Source: Acetobacteroides hydrogenigenes
GTDB taxonomy: Bacteria; Bacteroidota; Bacteroidia; Bacteroidales; ZOR0009
Direction of reading: 5' to 3'
Length of the DNA: 64,000 nt
NCBI RefSeq assembly: GCF_004340205.1
Contig: NZ_SLWB01000011.1
Coordinates: 62,001 to 126,000 of the forward strand
Part shown: piece after piece, positions 54,217-63,203 of the stretch
Position numbering within the stretch: the stretch's first letter is position 1
Layout: each line of letters starts with the position of its first letter
The notes under the pieces: model-generated
What the model was told of the DNA's origin: nothing
What the model saw: the letters and a program-made list of their open reading frames with translations, nothing else
Databases searched by the model: none
Program-made: the position numbers and the translations under genes

Positions 54217-55485
54217 TCATACAATCAGTTCAAACAGATGCGGGCTATCGTTAAGGTACTCGCCAAAGTAGCGAGCAGCTTTCATGCGTTGGAGCAACGG
54301 CTCAAAGTCATCCTGATCCTTGAGCTCAATCCCCACCACAGCTGGCCCCTTCTCGCGATTGGTCTTCTTGCTGTACTGGAAGTGGGTGATATCGTCGTTA
54401 GGCCCAAGAATGTGCTCTACGAAGTACCTTAGCGCCCCGGCACGTTGCGGAAAACGAATTACGAAGTAGTGCTTAAGCCCCTCGTGCAGCAGCGAACGCT
54501 CCTTGATCTCCTCCATGCGGGTGATATCGTTGTTGCTTCCGCTAAGGATGCACACCACGTTTTTACCTGCAATTTCGGGGGCAAGGTAGTCGAGCGCAGC
54601 AACCGAAAGCGCTCCGGCAGGCTCCACTACAATGGCATCGTCGTTGTATAGCGAGAGCATGGTGGTGCACACCTTACCTTCGGGTACGTTAACCACCCGA
54701 TGGATGCTATTAAAGCATACGCCAAAAGTCAAATCGCCGATACGCTTAACGGCAGCGCCATCCACAAAGGTTTCAATCTCGTCAACCGTTACGGGCATCT
54801 TCTCCTCTATCGCCCTTCGGAGCGAGGGTGCGCCTTCGGGTTCAACGGCAATAATCTTTACGTTGGGATGCAGCTGCTGCATCACCCCAATTATCCCCGA
54901 TATTAGGCCACCGCCTCCAACAGGTACAACGATGTAGTCGATACTTTCGCTGCAATCCTCAAAGATTTCGAGGCCAACGGTAGCCTGCCCCTCAATCACC
55001 TTCGCATCGTCGAAGGGATGGATAAACTGCGCCTTATGCTCTTGGCAAAAGGCTACGGCAGCAGCAAGGCTATCGTCGAAGGTGTCGCCAACGATGCGTA
55101 CGTCCACAAACTCGCCTCCAAACATCCGCACCTTTTTTACCTTCTGCTTGGGTGTTGGCTCGGGCATAAAAATGGTTCCCTTAACCTTTAGAGCGCTGCA
55201 CGAATAAGCTACACCTTGTGCATGATTACCTGCGCTTGCGCATACTACCCCGTTAGCCAACTCGTCGCTGCCCAGGCTGACAATCTTATTGTAGGCACCG
55301 CGCAGCTTGTACGATCGGACGGGCTGCAAATCCTCCCGTTTTAGAAGAACATTAGCCTTGTACCGCTTCGAAAGCTGCATGTTTGGCACCAAAGGGGTAC
55401 GAACAGCAACACCCGAAAGTCGCTGTTTGGCGTCGAGTACATCATCAATAGTTGGAACCCAAGTTAGGGTTGGTGCCGCTGTCAT
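54217..55485 (-). CDS. ilvA: Threonine ammonia-lyase
   Basis: A 422-residue PLP enzyme that converts threonine to 2-oxobutanoate, the first step to isoleucine. The PLP lysine is in RSYKLRGAYN (about 57-66), with CASAGNHAQGVAYS, VPVGGGGLISGI and ILSGSNNDI for cofactor binding. A single ACT-like domain (about 335-422; FPQRAGALRYFVEHILG) should give isoleucine feedback control. It is shorter than the two-ACT E. coli enzyme. It lies downstream of ilvC, in the same direction, with a 171-base gap. Confidence 0.95.
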   Translation of the reverse strand: MTAAPTLTWVPTIDDVLDAKQRLSGVAVRTPLVPNMQLSKRYKANVLLKREDLQPVRSYKLRGAYNKIVSLGSDELANGVVCASAGNHAQGVAYSCSALKVKGTIFMPEPTPKQKVKKVRMFGGEFVDVRIVGDTFDDSLAAAVAFCQEHKAQFIHPFDDAKVIEGQATVGLEIFEDCSESIDYIVVPVGGGGLISGIIGVMQQLHPNVKIIAVEPEGAPSLRRAIEEKMPVTVDEIETFVDGAAVKRIGDLTFGVCFNSIHRVVNVPEGKVCTTMLSLYNDDAIVVEPAGALSVAALDYLAPEIAGKNVVCILSGSNNDITRMEEIKERSLLHEGLKHYFVIRFPQRAGALRYFVEHILGPNDDITHFQYSKKTNREKGPAVVGIELKDQDDFEPLLQRMKAARYFGEYLNDSPHLFELIV

Positions 55486-55656
55486 AATTTGTCATTTGCG
55501 GTTGATACTAAAAGCGTAAAATTTTCCAAAATACGGACCTGCATAAATTAACGGCACGTTATTCCCTCCTTTGGAGGGAATTGTACGCCACTTATACAGT
55601 GAGAATAATTCCTGAAACGTTGACCTCAAGAATCATTCTCTTTATGTTATTACTAC

Positions 55657-56703
55657 TTACGCATTCTCCGGACGAAGTCCGCGAACTGTTTTCCCTGTTT
55701 TCCAAAGTTCGCTCTCGCGGATTTCGGCTAGCTCCTTAGCAAGCGATTCGCGGTAGTCGGGACGGCGAGCTGCGTCTATTGCTATTGCTGCTTCCTTACC
55801 TTCCTTTACGCTTTGGTATAGGTCCTCGAATACCGGACGGGTAGCCTCGCGGAACTTATGGCGCCAGTCGAGCGCACCACGCTGAGCGGTAACCGATGTG
55901 TTGGCGTACATCCAGTCCATACCATTCTCGGCAACCAGCGGCATAAGGCTTTGGGTTAACTCCTCGACGGTTTCATTGAATGCCTCCGATGGAGTGTGAC
56001 CATTTTCGCGAAGAACAGCGTACTGCGCCTCGAAGATTCCGGCAATAGCCCCCATAAGTACGCCACGCTCGCCAGTAAGATCGGAGTAAACCTCGCGCCT
56101 AAAGTCGGTTTCGAAGAGGTATCCTGATCCAACTCCAACACCGTAGGCAATTACCTTATCGTATGCTTTTCCGGTAGCATCTTGGTAGATAGCGTAGCTG
56201 GAATTTAACCCTTTACCCTGTTGGAACAGGCGACGAAGCGATGTTCCCGACCCCTTTGGAGCAACCAAAACAACATCAACATCTGCAGCTGGAACGATTC
56301 CGGTTTGATCGTTAAAGGTGATGCCGAAACCGTGCGAAAAGCCTAGGGTTTTACCTGCAGTAAGATGCTTCTTAACGGTAGCCCAACCATCAATCTGACC
56401 ACCATCGGAAAGAAGGAACTGAATATAGGTTGCCCTCTTGCATGCCTCCTCGATATCGAACAAATCTTTTCCAGGAACCCAACCATCAGCAATAGCCTTA
56501 GTCCAGCTGGCCGACTCCTTACGCTGACCTACGATTACGTTAAAGCCATTATCACGAAGGTTCAGCGCCTGTCCGGGTCCTTGAACGCCATAGCCAAGAA
56601 TAGCTACAGTATCGTTCTTTAATACCTCTAATGCCTTCTCTAAAGGAAACTCTGCGCGGGTTACTACGTTCTCTTCTACTCCACCGAAATTAAGTAATGC
56701 CAT
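55657..56703 (-). CDS. ilvC: Ketol-acid reductoisomerase
   Basis: A 348-residue enzyme that isomerises and reduces acetolactate/acetohydroxybutyrate in valine and isoleucine synthesis. The N-terminal nucleotide-binding domain has ILGYGVQGPGQALNLRDNG (about 35-53) and then VGQRKESASW, whose Arg and Ser residues indicate NADPH use. VVLVAPKGSGTSLR and the GERGVLMGAIAG and later knotted-domain segments carry the metal site. The ilvN gene is 36 bases upstream. Confidence 0.95.
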   Translation of the reverse strand: MALLNFGGVEENVVTRAEFPLEKALEVLKNDTVAILGYGVQGPGQALNLRDNGFNVIVGQRKESASWTKAIADGWVPGKDLFDIEEACKRATYIQFLLSDGGQIDGWATVKKHLTAGKTLGFSHGFGITFNDQTGIVPAADVDVVLVAPKGSGTSLRRLFQQGKGLNSSYAIYQDATGKAYDKVIAYGVGVGSGYLFETDFRREVYSDLTGERGVLMGAIAGIFEAQYAVLRENGHTPSEAFNETVEELTQSLMPLVAENGMDWMYANTSVTAQRGALDWRHKFREATRPVFEDLYQSVKEGKEAAIAIDAARRPDYRESLAKELAEIRESELWKTGKTVRGLRPENA

Positions 56704-56739
56704 TTTATGCTCTTTTTAAGTTGTTTCTAAAAATATTGA

Positions 56740-57039
56740 TTAAGCCACATTTACGTGGACAATTCTGCTTGTGCGCTGACTTTTCAGCGGCATCTCGGCC
56801 ATGCTGTGGTAGGCAAGATGCGCCTCAAGAATATCTACTGCCCGTTTAACCTGCTGCAGTAGCTTTCCGGCCTCTTCGCGGCCAGCCCTAAATACGATTC
56901 GGTAGAGATACCCACCGGGTTGATCTTGCGATTGAACACTAACTACCTCAACCTGCCGCCGGCTGAACATCATCAACACCTTTGTAAGCAAGCTTACGTG
57001 CTCAGCCGAATGGATTACCATTTCAAAATGCTCTTTCAT
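56740..57039 (-). CDS. ilvN: Acetolactate synthase small subunit, single ACT domain
   Basis: A 99-residue regulatory subunit made of one ACT domain (VIHSAEHVSLLTKVLMMFSR, VEVVSVQSQD, LYRIVFRAG). It matches the short IlvN/IlvM type rather than the 160-residue IlvH type, so it lacks the extra C-terminal domain. It lies between ilvB and ilvC with short gaps and should bind IlvB and tune valine feedback. Confidence 0.9.
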   Translation of the reverse strand: MKEHFEMVIHSAEHVSLLTKVLMMFSRRQVEVVSVQSQDQPGGYLYRIVFRAGREEAGKLLQQVKRAVDILEAHLAYHSMAEMPLKSQRTSRIVHVNVA

Positions 57040-57064
57040 ATGCTAAAATTTATACGATTTACAC

Positions 57065-58795
57065 CTACTTCAACCTAACTTCATCTACCGCGCATCCGGC
57101 AGGCACCATTGGAAAAACGTTGTCCTCCTTTTCGACCAGCACCTCTAGGAAGTATGGACCGTTGTGCCCCAGCATCTTTTTCACCGCATCTTCGAGTTCA
57201 GTTGGGTCTGAGACTCTTTTAAAGGGAATTCCGTACCCCTCAACGATTAGCCCAAAATCGGGGTTAGACATCTCTACAAACGAGTACCTACGCTCGAAGA
57301 ACAGCTCCTGCCACTGGCGAACCATCCCTAAGAAGTTGTTGTTCAAAAGCACAACCTTAACGGGGATATTCTCTGTTGATATGGTTCCCAGCTCCTGAAT
57401 CTTCATCTGCAAGCCACCATCGCCAACAAACAATACTGTTGTACGATTCGATGCACCCACTGCAGCACCCATTGAAGCAGGAAGACCAAAGCCCATCGTT
57501 CCTAATCCACCCGATGTTATCAGGCTGCGCTTTTGAGTAAATGGGTAGTAGCGCGATGTTACCATCTGATGCTGCCCTACATCGGTAACCACAACGGCAT
57601 TGCCCTTTGTAACTTCGCCAACGGTTCTTACAGCCATACCCATGGTTATGCCCTGCTTGGGGTAGAGCTGTCCTTCAATGACTCTACACTTCTCCTCCAC
57701 CATGTAGCTGTTAAACTTAGCCCTCCAATCCTTAAAGCTGCGAACCTCTACCATCTCGGTCAACGCCGTAAGCGCCTCCTTTGCATCGGCAAGGATTGGA
57801 GCATCGCAACGTACAATCTTTCCGAGTTCGGCTTCATCAACATCGATGTGTACCACCTTTGCACCCTTTGCATAGCGGCTCAAATCGCCAGTTACGCGGT
57901 CGTCGAAGCGCATTCCAACGGCTAAAAGCAAATCGCACTCATTGGTAAGCATGTTTGGACCGTAGTTGCCGTGCATCCCCAACATCCCAACGTACTGCGG
58001 ATGATCTACAGGGAAAGCGGAAAGACCCAAAAGCGTCGCAGCTATAGGGAAACCGCTCTTTTCGGCAAACTTCAGCAGCTCCGCTTCGGCATTCGATATA
58101 GTAACGCCCTGTCCAACCAGCATTAAAGGCTTTGAGCAGGTATTGAGCAGCTTTGCCGCTTCGCTAACCTGATTCGCGTTAAGGGTTGGCTTAACCTTTA
58201 CCCCCTTCGACTCCTCGCATTTGCTGTATCGGAAAGTTGCTTTCGCAAACTGAATATCTTTTGGAACATCTATAAGAACAGGCCCCGGACGGCCGCTACG
58301 TGCAATGTAAAAGGCACGAGCAATTATCTCTGGAATAGATTCAATGCTCTTAACCTGAACGCTCCACTTGGTTATTGGAAGCGCTATGTTTACGATATCA
58401 ATTTCCTGAAAGGCATCGGTACCTATCAGCTTACCGCCAACCTGACCTGTAATGCAAACAACAGGAGTGCTGTCGATAAACGCATCGGCAATGCCAGTAA
58501 TCAGGTTGGTAGCACCAGGCCCCGAAGTAGCCATTGCGACACCTACCCTCCCCGAACTTCTTGCGTAGCCTTGTGCTGCATGAATGGCCCCCTGCTCGTG
58601 ACGTACAAGGATGTGTCTCAACAGGTGTTGGTAGTCGTAAAGGGCATCATAGGTTGGCATTATGCCACCTCCAGGATAGCCAAACATGGTATCTACTCCT
58701 TCGCAAATCAGCGATCGAAGGATTGACTCAGCACCTGTTATCGGCTGCTCGCTTCTAAAAAGTTGATCTTTCAAATTGTTACTCATGCCGTTCAT
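57065..58795 (-). CDS. ilvB: Acetolactate synthase large subunit
   Basis: A 576-residue ThDP enzyme that condenses pyruvate with pyruvate or 2-oxobutanoate. It has the N-terminal FGYPGGGIMP with the catalytic Glu in VRHEQGAIHAAQGYAR, an FAD-binding middle domain (MRFDDRVTGDLSRYAKGA), and the ThDP/Mg motif GDGGLQMKIQEL, followed by NNNFLGMVRQWQ. The start may be at the second Met (MSNNLK, residue 4). First gene of ilvB-ilvN-ilvC, preceded by the tandem attenuator. No ilvD is present in the cluster. Confidence 0.96.
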   Translation of the reverse strand: MNGMSNNLKDQLFRSEQPITGAESILRSLICEGVDTMFGYPGGGIMPTYDALYDYQHLLRHILVRHEQGAIHAAQGYARSSGRVGVAMATSGPGATNLITGIADAFIDSTPVVCITGQVGGKLIGTDAFQEIDIVNIALPITKWSVQVKSIESIPEIIARAFYIARSGRPGPVLIDVPKDIQFAKATFRYSKCEESKGVKVKPTLNANQVSEAAKLLNTCSKPLMLVGQGVTISNAEAELLKFAEKSGFPIAATLLGLSAFPVDHPQYVGMLGMHGNYGPNMLTNECDLLLAVGMRFDDRVTGDLSRYAKGAKVVHIDVDEAELGKIVRCDAPILADAKEALTALTEMVEVRSFKDWRAKFNSYMVEEKCRVIEGQLYPKQGITMGMAVRTVGEVTKGNAVVVTDVGQHQMVTSRYYPFTQKRSLITSGGLGTMGFGLPASMGAAVGASNRTTVLFVGDGGLQMKIQELGTISTENIPVKVVLLNNNFLGMVRQWQELFFERRYSFVEMSNPDFGLIVEGYGIPFKRVSDPTELEDAVKKMLGHNGPYFLEVLVEKEDNVFPMVPAGCAVDEVRLK

Positions 58796-58901
58796 TTTTC
58801 TTTAATCCCTTTAATTCTCTCCAATTTTCAACCTGCCGAGGAACATCTCCCGTACTGATTCACACTTGAAATTGGCTCTATGTTAGAACTTGGTTTTTCA
58901 T

Positions 58902-58938
58902 CAAAAAAAAATCCTGTCTCGTTGTGGTGAGACAGGAT
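58902..58938 (-). terminator. Attenuator terminator 2 of the ilv leader
   Basis: ATCCTGTCTC and GAGACAGGAT form a perfect 10-bp stem with an 8-base loop, and eight T follow. The sequence GTCTCACC (5' arm plus loop) is perfectly complementary to GGTGAGAC at 58966-58973, at the end of leader peptide 2, which gives a ready antiterminator. Confidence 0.9.
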
Positions 58939-58968
58939 TCCGTATTGTTGCTATACTATACTCCAGTC

Positions 58969-59091
58969 TCACCCATTCGGTAGAATGACGATAATAATAA
59001 TGACTACGAGCACGAGCATAACAATTCGACCTACTAGAGGTAGGTGAATCACATTCCGTAATAGACTTAGTAAGTTTTTAAGTTCTTTCAT
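58969..59091 (-). CDS. Leader peptide 2 of the ilv operon
   Basis: A 40-codon ORF starting MKELKNLLSLL and containing VLVVIIIIVIL near its end, then PNG and stop. Thirteen of the last 18 codons are Ile, Val or Leu, the end products of the pathway. A ribosome stalled at these codons would leave GGTGAGAC (58966-58973) free to pair with the terminator arm, whereas a ribosome at the stop codon covers it. This is classical ribosome-mediated attenuation. Confidence 0.88.
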   Translation of the reverse strand: MKELKNLLSLLRNVIHLPLVGRIVMLVLVVIIIIVILPNG

Positions 59092-59127
59092 CGTACTCGT
59101 ATTATTGCCGTTTCCTAATTAATGGTC

Positions 59128-59159
59128 AAAAAAAAACCTTCGCGGTTATCCGGAAGGTT
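59128..59159 (-). terminator. Attenuator terminator 1 of the ilv leader
   Basis: Arms AACCTTC and GAAGGTT with extra CCGG/CGCGG pairing inside, then a run of nine T. It lies between the two leader peptides. Confidence 0.82.
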
Positions 59160-59178
59160 CAGCTGAATTTTTCTAATT

Positions 59179-59256
59179 CTACATACAACTCCCGGACTGT
59201 GATTTTGAGACCACAATAATGTCTAGAATAATAATATGTAGGCTAAAATTCCGCAT
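59179..59256 (-). CDS. Leader peptide 1 of the ilv operon
   Basis: A 25-codon ORF starting MRNFSLHIIILDIIVVSKS. Five Ile, two Leu and two Val lie in the first 16 codons, a strong bias. It lies about 20 bases after the predicted transcript start and ends 20 bases before terminator 1. A TCCGG within it could pair with CCGGA in the terminator arm. Confidence 0.78.
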   Translation of the reverse strand: MRNFSLHIIILDIIVVSKSQSGSCM

Positions 59257-59282
59257 GACCCGTTTTCCTTGTTTGTACGTTT

Positions 59283-59313
59283 GCAATGTATGAATCATTT
59301 TTTCCAAAACAAA
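59283..59313 (-). promoter_or_regulatory. Promoter of the ilvBNC leader
   Basis: TTTG, a 19-base spacer, then TACATTGC on the minus strand. It predicts a start near 59276, 20 bases ahead of leader peptide 1. Confidence 0.6.
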
Positions 59314-59766
59314 TCCATTCAAACTAAAACCACAACCAACATTCAACTTTATCCAAAATATCCCCCACCTATATTATTGATAGCATACACCTTACAACAC
59401 ACTACAAATTAAAGTTAAATATACTTTTACCGATTTATTAAACGTTGATTAACCTTAATCTCGTACCGGTTGGAACTCTATTTTATTTAAACCAAAAAGA
59501 AACCTTTCCATTAAATTTAAGAATAGAAACACCCCTTGAAGCAAAAAAATAGCAATGTTTTTTTACGGATTACTTTCATCTATTAAACCTGCTATTATTC
59601 CGAAAAAAGGCTCCCTAAAAGAGCAAATCTTATCGAAAAAATGGGTCAAAACGTCAAATTTTGTCCGACGCTCCAACTTTTCGCTCATTTTTCAGGGTAT
59701 AATCATCCACCCCGAAAGGGTAATTTTGGGCGATAAGCTATCTTCGCAGCAGCAAAATTTCCCGAT
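59314..59766. other. Intergenic stretch between ilv and MFS genes
   Basis: AT-rich DNA without recognised gene, repeat or RNA. It should hold the MFS promoter. Confidence 0.4.
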
Positions 59767-60945
59767 ATGCACTACAACCTTCGCAGCAACATTATCAACC
59801 TTTACATTATTAAAATTTCGAAGTGGTTTATGCTTATCATGCCCATTGTAGTGCTCTTCTACAATGCGCACGGGCTAAGCATGCACGAAGTGTTCATCCT
59901 TCAGGCGATATATTCGGTATCGATTGTGGCGTGGGAGATTCCATCGGGCTATGTTGCCGACGTTATTGGCCGACGCAAATCGATGATTATTGGCGCTGTA
60001 CTTGGCTTTCTTGGCTATTTCTTTTACAGCTTTTCGTATGGGTTTCTGGGATTTATGGTGGCAGAAATTGTGCTTGGCATCGGGCAAAGCATGATTTCGG
60101 GAGCCGACTCTGCCCTTCTCTACGACTCGCTTATCCATGCCAAAAAGGAGGAGGAGTACAACCGCTACGAGGGACTGACTACTTCTATCGGCAACTTTGC
60201 CGAGGCCTTTGGCGGCATTGCCGGAGGTCTGTTGGCCGTGCTTTCAGTTCGTTATCCCTACTACGCACAGGCATTCGTTGCCTTTTGGGCCATACCTGCA
60301 TCGTTTTTACTGGTAGAGCCGCCGCTAAAAACAGAGCGACCAAAGCTTAACTGGACCGACATCTTTGGCATTATAAAGGAGACGCTCCACAGCAACCCAA
60401 AGCAGAAGTGGAACACGCTCTTCTCGTCGTTCACGGGGGCATCAACCCTTACTATGGCATGGATTGCCCAACCCTACTTTAAGGGCGCCAACCTTTCGGT
60501 GGAGTGGTACGGCATTGTTTGGACCATCCTTAACCTAGTGGTAGGCATCAGCTCGGCATACGCCTTTAGGGTTGAGAAGCGCTTTGGCCCTATTGCAACG
60601 GTTACGGGTTTTACCGTACTACTAAGCCTCTCCTACATCTTCCTAGGCATGAAGGTTTGGCTTCCGGGATTATCCTTCCTACTACTTTTCTACATAGCCC
60701 GAGGCATTGCCACACCAACGCTTAAGGATTACGTTAACCGTATTACCGAGTCGAGCGTGAGGGCAACGGTGCTCTCTATACGAAACTTTACCATCCGCAT
60801 CATCTTTGCCGTTATGGGACCAATCTACGGCTGGTGCATCGACCTATACGGGCTGCAATCGGCGCTTTTCCTAGCCGGAATACTTTACTCCATCTTTAAC
60901 TTTACCACGCTGTACTACTTTATTAAGTACCGAACGTTTGAGTAA
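59767..60945 (+). CDS. MFS transporter
   Basis: A 392-residue major-facilitator protein with twelve hydrophobic segments. The loop 2-3 signature is SGYVADVIGRRKSMIIG (about 60-76), matching G-x-x-x-D-x-x-G-R-R. A central cytosolic loop (about 185-220) separates the two halves. Its closest group seems to be the drug/sugar-efflux-like MFS proteins of Bacteroidota; the substrate is unknown. Single gene. Confidence 0.9.
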   Translation: MHYNLRSNIINLYIIKISKWFMLIMPIVVLFYNAHGLSMHEVFILQAIYSVSIVAWEIPSGYVADVIGRRKSMIIGAVLGFLGYFFYSFSYGFLGFMVAEIVLGIGQSMISGADSALLYDSLIHAKKEEEYNRYEGLTTSIGNFAEAFGGIAGGLLAVLSVRYPYYAQAFVAFWAIPASFLLVEPPLKTERPKLNWTDIFGIIKETLHSNPKQKWNTLFSSFTGASTLTMAWIAQPYFKGANLSVEWYGIVWTILNLVVGISSAYAFRVEKRFGPIATVTGFTVLLSLSYIFLGMKVWLPGLSFLLLFYIARGIATPTLKDYVNRITESSVRATVLSIRNFTIRIIFAVMGPIYGWCIDLYGLQSALFLAGILYSIFNFTTLYYFIKYRTFE

Positions 60946-60965
60946 TCCAGATGCAAGACTAGATA

Positions 60966-60997
60966 AACCTAACAGGTTTTAAAAACCTGTTAGGTTT
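60966..60997. repeat. Long palindrome, second copy
   Basis: AAACCTAACAGGTTTT and AAAACCTGTTAGGTTT, the C-to-T variant of the element at 33956. Both arms carry the change, so pairing is kept. Confidence 0.8.
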
Positions 60998-61032
60998 CAA
61001 CTCGTGGTACGTGCGTCGTGATACGTGATACG

Positions 61033-61068
61033 AAAAAAGGCCCTACCGGAAAACCGGCAGGGCCTTTT
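61033..61068. terminator. Bidirectional terminator between MFS and htpG
   Basis: Arms AAAAGGCCCTACCGG and CCGGCAGGGCCTTTT with a short A-rich loop. Confidence 0.9.
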
Positions 61069-61092
61069 ACTATAACTCGAGCAAAATTAAAG

Positions 61093-63153
61093 TTATCTAC
61101 TAATCATCTCCAAGCTGCGCTTTAGGAAGCTGTTTAGCGCCTCGCCCTTAAGCATGTTGTTGGAGAGCAGCGCTAGGTCGATGAGCTGGTGCACGATCTT
61201 GTGCGACTTACCCCAGCTACCCAGCATATCGGACTCCTCCTTGCGGATGGCCTCTACCTTACCCTCTACCTCTTCGATACGGGTCTTGAGCTCGGCTGGA
61301 ACGTCCTCGTCCTTTTTATCGCCCTTTTGCTTGTTAAGGTCGGCTAGAACATCCTCCTCGGCCTTAAGCTTAGCCTTGTACTCGGTAATCTTATCCTTCA
61401 GCTCGGTGTTTAGATCGTCCTTAATCTCGGTTACCAGCGGATGGTTGGCGTTTACCACCACGTTGTACGAGTCGGGCATCTTGCCGTAGAAGTTCATTCC
61501 GCCACCGCCGCCCATTTGCGACATATCCTTCATGCGGCGCATGAACTCGTTTTGGGTGATGACTACCGGTGCTGCAGTTTCGCTAAGCGCCTCGAACGAC
61601 ACGTGGTACATGGCCTCGCCGCCCTCGGGGGTGTTGGCCTCGAATACGGGCTTCAGGTTCTCCTGCTCGTCGGGGGTAATCTTCCACTCCTTCTTCTTGT
61701 CCTTACGAACAAGGTTATCCATCACATCCGAGTCTACACGTACAAACTGTGCGTTCTCCAGCTTACCTTCGAGCATCTGCACGAAGTGGCTGTCGAGCTG
61801 GCCATCCATCACCATAACGTTGTACTGATGCGCCTTTGCGGCCTGGATGAAGCTGTACTGCGCCTCGGGGTCGTTGCTGTAGATGTACACCAGCTTACCG
61901 TCCTTGTCGGTTTGCTCCTCCTTAATGGCATCTTTATACTCCTCGAAGGTGTAGTGCTTGCCATCAACATCCTTAAACATAGCAAACTTGGCAGCGCTAT
62001 CGTAGAACTTCTCGTCGGTAAGCATGCCGTACTCCACGAAGAGCTTCAGGTCGGCCCACTTCTGCTCGTAGGTTTCGCGCTCGTTCTTGAAAAGGGTGCT
62101 CAGGCGATCGGCCACCTTCTTGGTGATGTGGTTCGAAATCTTCTTAACGTTGGCATCGGACTGCAGGTAGCTGCGCGATACGTTAAGCGGAATATCGGGC
62201 GAGTCGATAACCCCGTGTAGCAGGGTAAGGAACTCGGGCACGATGCCCTCTACCGAGTCGGTAACGAATACCTGGTTGCAGTAGAGCTGTATCTTATTCT
62301 TCTGTAAATCGATGTTGTTCGAAATCTTAGGGAAGTAGAGTATCCCGGTAAGATTAAAGGGGTAGTCCACGTTTAGGTGGATATGGAACATGGGCTCGTC
62401 GGCCATGGGGTAAAGCGTGCGGTAGAACTCGGCGTAGTCCTCGTCCTTGAGCTCGGCAGGCTTCTTTGTCCAGATAGGGTTGGTTTGGTTGATGATGTTA
62501 TCCTCATCGGTATCCTCGTACTTGCTATCCTTCCACTCCTTCTTCTTGCCGAAGGCGATTTCGATAGGCATGAACTTGCAGTACTTGTTCAGCAGCGCGC
62601 TGATGCGGCTCTCCTCTAGGAACTCCTCGCTATCGTCGGCTACGTGTAGGATGATGTCGGTACCACGGCGCTCGCGGGTGGTATCCTCGATGGTGTACTC
62701 GGGGCTACCGTCGCACTCCCAGCGTACGGCAGGCGCATCCTTCCACGACTTGGTAACCACCTCTACCGAGCTGCTCACCATAAACGACGAGTAGAAGCCC
62801 ATACCAAAGTGTCCGATGATCTGTACCGACTGGTCCTTAAACTTATCCAAGAACTCCTCGGCACCCGAGAAAGCTATTTGGTTGATGTACTTCTCCACCT
62901 CGTCCTGGGTCATCCCCACACCGGCATCCGACACGGTGATGGTCTTCTTCTCCTTATCCACGCTCACGCGGATGGTCAAATCGCCCAGCTCCTGCTTGCA
63001 CTCGCCGGTACCCACCAGCGTTTTGAGCTTTTGGGTGGCATCAACGGCATTCGACACCAGCTCGCGTAGGAAAATTTCGTGGTCGGAGTACAGGAATTTC
63101 TTGATGATGGGGAAGATATTTTCGGTAGATACCCCAATTTTACCTTTTTGCAT
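61093..63153 (-). CDS. htpG: Molecular chaperone HtpG (Hsp90)
   Basis: A 686-residue Hsp90 chaperone. The N-terminal ATPase domain shows FLRELVSNAVDATQKL, VSDAGVGMTQDEV, FGMGFYSSFMV and GTDIILHV; the middle domain has the catalytic Arg segment IPLNVSRSYLQSD. The C-terminal part has an unusual acidic/lysine insert (ADLNKQKGDKKDEDVPAE). The start at 63153 (MQKGKIGV) matches the family; the longer ORF would run through the promoter. Single gene. Confidence 0.96.
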   Translation of the reverse strand: MQKGKIGVSTENIFPIIKKFLYSDHEIFLRELVSNAVDATQKLKTLVGTGECKQELGDLTIRVSVDKEKKTITVSDAGVGMTQDEVEKYINQIAFSGAEEFLDKFKDQSVQIIGHFGMGFYSSFMVSSSVEVVTKSWKDAPAVRWECDGSPEYTIEDTTRERRGTDIILHVADDSEEFLEESRISALLNKYCKFMPIEIAFGKKKEWKDSKYEDTDEDNIINQTNPIWTKKPAELKDEDYAEFYRTLYPMADEPMFHIHLNVDYPFNLTGILYFPKISNNIDLQKNKIQLYCNQVFVTDSVEGIVPEFLTLLHGVIDSPDIPLNVSRSYLQSDANVKKISNHITKKVADRLSTLFKNERETYEQKWADLKLFVEYGMLTDEKFYDSAAKFAMFKDVDGKHYTFEEYKDAIKEEQTDKDGKLVYIYSNDPEAQYSFIQAAKAHQYNVMVMDGQLDSHFVQMLEGKLENAQFVRVDSDVMDNLVRKDKKKEWKITPDEQENLKPVFEANTPEGGEAMYHVSFEALSETAAPVVITQNEFMRRMKDMSQMGGGGGMNFYGKMPDSYNVVVNANHPLVTEIKDDLNTELKDKITEYKAKLKAEEDVLADLNKQKGDKKDEDVPAELKTRIEEVEGKVEAIRKEESDMLGSWGKSHKIVHQLIDLALLSNNMLKGEALNSFLKRSLEMISR

Positions 63154-63187
63154 ATCGTAAGCTTTTTTGTTTTCTGGCTGATGTACG

Positions 63188-63203
63188 TTCAAACGGTGTG
63201 CCA
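63188..63203 (-). promoter_or_regulatory. Possible sigma-54-type promoter of htpG
   Basis: TGGCACACCGTTTGAA on the minus strand. It has GG then GA with a 10-base spacing, against the -24/-12 consensus GG-N10-GC. Just upstream (63215-63242) are TGTCA and TGACA repeats that could bind a regulator. It predicts a short leader of about 25 bases. Confidence 0.45.

Noticed and set aside
59555-59851. 98-codon ORF overlapping the start of the MFS gene
   Set aside because: Low-complexity start, no family features, and overlaps the MFS coding region in another frame.
61441-62220. 259-codon ORF antisense to htpG
   Set aside because: Leu/Val-rich antisense shadow of a conserved gene.
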